This document shows positions 6,043-7,951 of a stretch of DNA of 7,951 nucleotides, piece by piece. Within the stretch, counting starts at the first letter, position 1. Every line of letters starts with the position of its first letter. Below the pieces are notes generated by a model. It saw only the letters and a list, made by a program, of their open reading frames with translations, ran no database searches and had not been told where the DNA came from. The stretch lies in assembly GCA_002366595.1 (NCBI GenBank), contig DFBK01000005.1, forward strand, positions 1 through 7,951, in the 5' to 3' direction. Both the position numbers and the translations under genes were made by a program. Source of the stretch: Anaerolineales bacterium UBA3082. Lineage in GTDB: Bacteria > Chloroflexota > Anaerolineae > UBA7937.

Positions 6043-6145
6043 AAAGAGGGAGGCATGGGCCTCATAAGCGGGAGGGAGCAAACCGTCTACCATAACTACT
6101 TGCCCGCTTGCGGGTTCTTATTGTAAACTCTAACCAGAGGGCCCG
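6043..6145 (+). promoter_or_regulatory. Leader region of degV with a hairpin and an alternative pairing
   Basis: CCCGC (6103-6107) and GCGGG (6110-6114) form a tight hairpin followed by TTCTTATTGT. CCCGCTT (6103-6109) can instead pair with AAGCGGG (6066-6072), which would exclude that hairpin. The only promoter-like pair is poor: TTGCCC (6100-6105), 18 bases, TAAACT (6124-6129). degV may be expressed from here or by read-through from the rarA operon. Confidence 0.25.
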
Positions 6146-6988
6146 ATGCCCAAAATCGCCATCGTCACCGATAGCACCGTCTGTTTGCCCCAGGAGTTGG
6201 TGCAGAGATACGGTATCTACGTGGTCCCCACCTGGATCCATCGGGGCCAGGAAGCCTTCCGGGACGGGGTGGACACCACCCCCAAACAAGTCTACCAGTG
6301 GCTCCGGGAAGGTTATCGCCTCGGCACCTCCCAGCCCTCGATGGGTGAGTTCATGCAGATGTTCAAGGAACTGAGCCGAGAGGTGGAGGCCATCGTCTCC
6401 ATCTTGGTCTCCGCCGACCTCAGCGGCGTCTATAGCTCAGGCTTCAACGCCGCCAAGTCGCTGGAGGGTTTCCCTATCCAAGTTATCGACTCCCGCAACC
6501 TCTCCATGGCCCATGGCTTTGTCGTCTTGGCTGCGGCCAGGGCCGCCCAAGCGGGGGCGACCTTTACTGAAGTGGTGGAGGCGGCCAAGGCGATTATCCC
6601 CAGGGTGAACCTCTTGGCTGTCCTGGAGACCCTGGAGTATGCTCATCGGAGCGGGCGTATCCCGGCCATCGCGGCCTTAGCAGGCTCCCTTCTGCGAATC
6701 AACCCTGTCCTGGAGGTGAAAGATAGTCGGATTACTGTCTTCGCCAGGGTGAGGACCAAGAGAAAAGCGCTGGAGAGGATGATAGAAGAGGCGAAAAAGA
6801 GGGTGGACGATAGTCTAATGCATGTGGCTATTCTGCACGGCGATGTCTTGGAAGAGGCGAAGAGGCTAAGAGAGCAAATGACTACCCGCTTCAACTGCGC
6901 CGAACTCCACATCGCAGAAATTCCCGCCGTCTTGGGCGTCCATACAGGGCCTGGAGCCTTGGGACTGGCTTTCTACAAAGAGGACTAA
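6146..6988 (+). CDS. DegV-family fatty-acid-binding protein (FakB-like)
   Basis: The protein has 280 residues, the standard DegV length. DegV proteins bind a fatty acid in a buried pocket. In Firmicutes the FakB members present it to the kinase FakA, which makes acyl phosphate for phospholipid synthesis. Seen here: the N-terminal strand and loop IAIVTDSTVCLP (4-15), the head-group motif TSQPS (61-65), SADLSGVYSS (89-98), DSRNLSMAHGF (115-125), LEYAHRSGRIP (163-173) and the C-terminal HTGPGALGLAF (266-276, His266). All the usual ligand-contact motifs are intact. It is cytoplasmic with no signal peptide. GAGGG (6137-6141) is 4 bases from the ATG. No FakA-like kinase gene is in the window, so the partner is unknown. 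The following Amt-like gene starts 3 bases after this stop and has its ribosome site inside the degV end, so they form one transcription unit. Confidence 0.95.
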   Translation: MPKIAIVTDSTVCLPQELVQRYGIYVVPTWIHRGQEAFRDGVDTTPKQVYQWLREGYRLGTSQPSMGEFMQMFKELSREVEAIVSILVSADLSGVYSSGFNAAKSLEGFPIQVIDSRNLSMAHGFVVLAAARAAQAGATFTEVVEAAKAIIPRVNLLAVLETLEYAHRSGRIPAIAALAGSLLRINPVLEVKDSRITVFARVRTKRKALERMIEEAKKRVDDSLMHVAILHGDVLEEAKRLREQMTTRFNCAELHIAEIPAVLGVHTGPGALGLAFYKED

Positions 6989-6991
6989 TAA

Positions 6992-7951
6992 ATGGAAAAA
7001 ACACTAATTCTTACCGCCTTGGCCTTCCTTCTGCCCGCAGGGATAACTATGGTAGCGGCCGCCTCCTCAAGGGAAAAGGAGGCGAAGGATACGGCCCTGA
7101 TGGGGCTTTTGGCCATCCCCTTGGCGACAGTAGCCTACGCCTTGGTGGGATTCGGCCTTCAGTTCGGGGGGCTAGGAGTGGTCTCCGATCTACCTGGGGC
7201 GGAGAGCCTGATGCGAGAATGGTCGCCTCTGGATGTGGCCTGGGGGCCTGGCTGGGGGGTCATAGGTTTGGATGGCTTCGGGGTCTTACGAGGCAACTTT
7301 GGCCGGGATCTGGTTTCCCTCTTCCTTTTCCAAGCCGCCTTAGTAGCCACGGCAACGGCTATCCCCCTCCTCTCCCTAGCTAAGAAGATGAAATTCCCCC
7401 TCCTCTTGCTCATCTCTTTCTTCACCGGTGGTCTCCTCTACCCCCTCTTCGGCAACTGGGTTTGGGGTGGGGGCTGGCTCTCACAACTGGGGAAGAACAC
7501 CGGCTTGGGCCATGGGTTCATCGACTTCGCCGGCTCGGGTACGGTACATCTATTAGGGGCCGGGGTAGCCCTGGCGGGGATAGTGGTCTTTGGCACCCGA
7601 CTCAGGAGGCGTCGAAGGCCCGTGGCTCCTCCCCCGGTTCATCTCCCCTTGCTAGCCCTCCTGAGCACTTTCCTTCTCCTGATAGGCTGGCTAGGGGTGG
7701 CCTTGGGGAACCCCCTCCTCGACGAAACGTTGCCTTTCGCCCAAGTTGCACTCAACCTGATGCTTTCCGCTGCGGGGGGGCTGTTGGTAGCCGCCATCTA
7801 CAGTTGGTTCACCACCGGGACTCCAGAGGCTCTTATCTCCCTCCGCGGCGGAGTGGCGGGGCTGGTGGCCGCCAGCGCTTCCTTCCCCTTCGTTCCCCCT
7901 TGGGCCTCCCTGCTCATCGGGGCTATAGCCGGCCTTCTCCTTCCCCTGACC
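6992..7951 (+). CDS. Divergent Amt/MEP-family ammonium transporter-like protein (3' end outside window)
   Basis: The frame is open for all 320 codons from ATG 6992 to the window edge, so the C-terminal part is missing. AGAGGA (6979-6984), 7 bases upstream, supports the start. The protein is extremely hydrophobic with about eight membrane spans visible. Alignment by eye to E. coli AmtB fits in order: N-terminal helix and DTALMGLL (33-40); FQAALVATATAIPLLSLAKKMKF (113-135, the AmtB helix ending ALAERIRF); WVWGGGWLSQ (156-165); DFAGSGTVHLLGA (178-190); GWLGVALGN (232-240); and RGGVAGLVA (285-293). The structural Asp160 and first pore histidine His168 of AmtB are kept (Asp178, His186), as is Trp148 (Trp158). 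Both gate phenylalanines look replaced (Leu117 for Phe107, Val236 for Phe215), and Ser219 aligns with Asn240. It is probably an Amt relative with altered conduction or a sensor role. The second pore histidine would lie beyond the edge. Arginine-rich loop at 203-209. Confidence 0.85.
   Translation, partial: MEKTLILTALAFLLPAGITMVAAASSREKEAKDTALMGLLAIPLATVAYALVGFGLQFGGLGVVSDLPGAESLMREWSPLDVAWGPGWGVIGLDGFGVLRGNFGRDLVSLFLFQAALVATATAIPLLSLAKKMKFPLLLLISFFTGGLLYPLFGNWVWGGGWLSQLGKNTGLGHGFIDFAGSGTVHLLGAGVALAGIVVFGTRLRRRRRPVAPPPVHLPLLALLSTFLLLIGWLGVALGNPLLDETLPFAQVALNLMLSAAGGLLVAAIYSWFTTGTPEALISLRGGVAGLVAASASFPFVPPWASLLIGAIAGLLLPLT

Noticed and set aside
5590..6145. A group II intron or a decayed retroelement as the source of the structured RNA
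   Set aside because: I considered this seriously because of the hairpin-rich sequence, but I see no domain V-like hairpin with its catalytic triad and no reverse-transcriptase frame on either strand before degV. It stays as the main alternative, below HEARO.
5598..6145. An IscB or other HNH/RuvC nuclease gene beside the RNA
   Set aside because: No frame of useful length exists in this stretch and no HNH or RuvC motif is visible in any neighbouring gene.
7159..7425. Leftward 88-codon frame at the right end
   Set aside because: It lies opposite the amt-like gene, whose forward frame is open for 320 codons with recognisable transporter motifs.
1..7951. tRNA or rRNA genes
   Set aside because: I saw no cloverleaf with a GGTTCRA-type T-arm in the gaps and no rRNA-like stretch on either strand.

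Overview
The window reads as chromosomal DNA of a moderately GC-rich bacterium. Chloroflexota (Anaerolineae- or Dehalococcoidia-like) is my best guess. It rests on the multi-GAF HD-GYP protein, the DegV and RarA sequences, the Ala/Pro/Gly-rich codon style with frequent AGG/AGA, and palindromic repeats with GTAGGGG ends. This is a judgement of style, not a database result.

Layout. Positions 1-115 hold the last codons of a rightward gene that enters from outside the window, followed by a clear intrinsic terminator. A leftward alpha/beta hydrolase gene (187-1032) and a rightward three-GAF HD-GYP cyclic-di-GMP phosphodiesterase gene (1236-3527) are transcribed divergently. The roughly 200-base gap between them carries one near-consensus sigma-70 promoter for each. 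Next comes a rightward operon: a small lipoprotein with an AMIN-like C-terminus (3700-4242) overlaps rarA (4239-5597) by ATGA. A perfect Shine-Dalgarno and ATG at 5578-5592 announce a third gene that stops after a few codons. The last block is a rightward pair 3 bases apart: a DegV-family fatty-acid-binding protein (6146-6988) and the first 320 codons of a divergent Amt-family transporter (6992 to the right edge).

The most interesting stretch is the gene-poor 5598-6145. Its first 300 bases are dense in hairpins and look like a structured RNA. My best reading is a stand-alone HEARO-type RNA, the guide scaffold (omega RNA) of IscB nucleases. It has no IscB gene beside it and appears to have landed just inside the start of the third operon gene. 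Its 3' side is followed by a head-to-head pair of REP-like palindromes. The family assignment comes from memory of sequence style plus folding by eye and needs a covariance-model search.

How the genes work together: the HD-GYP protein would lower cyclic di-GMP in response to ligands of its GAF domains; RarA acts at stalled replication forks; DegV binds fatty acids; the Amt-like protein is a membrane transporter or sensor. No shared pathway links them, so this is mostly ordinary housekeeping and signalling DNA with one mobile-element scar.
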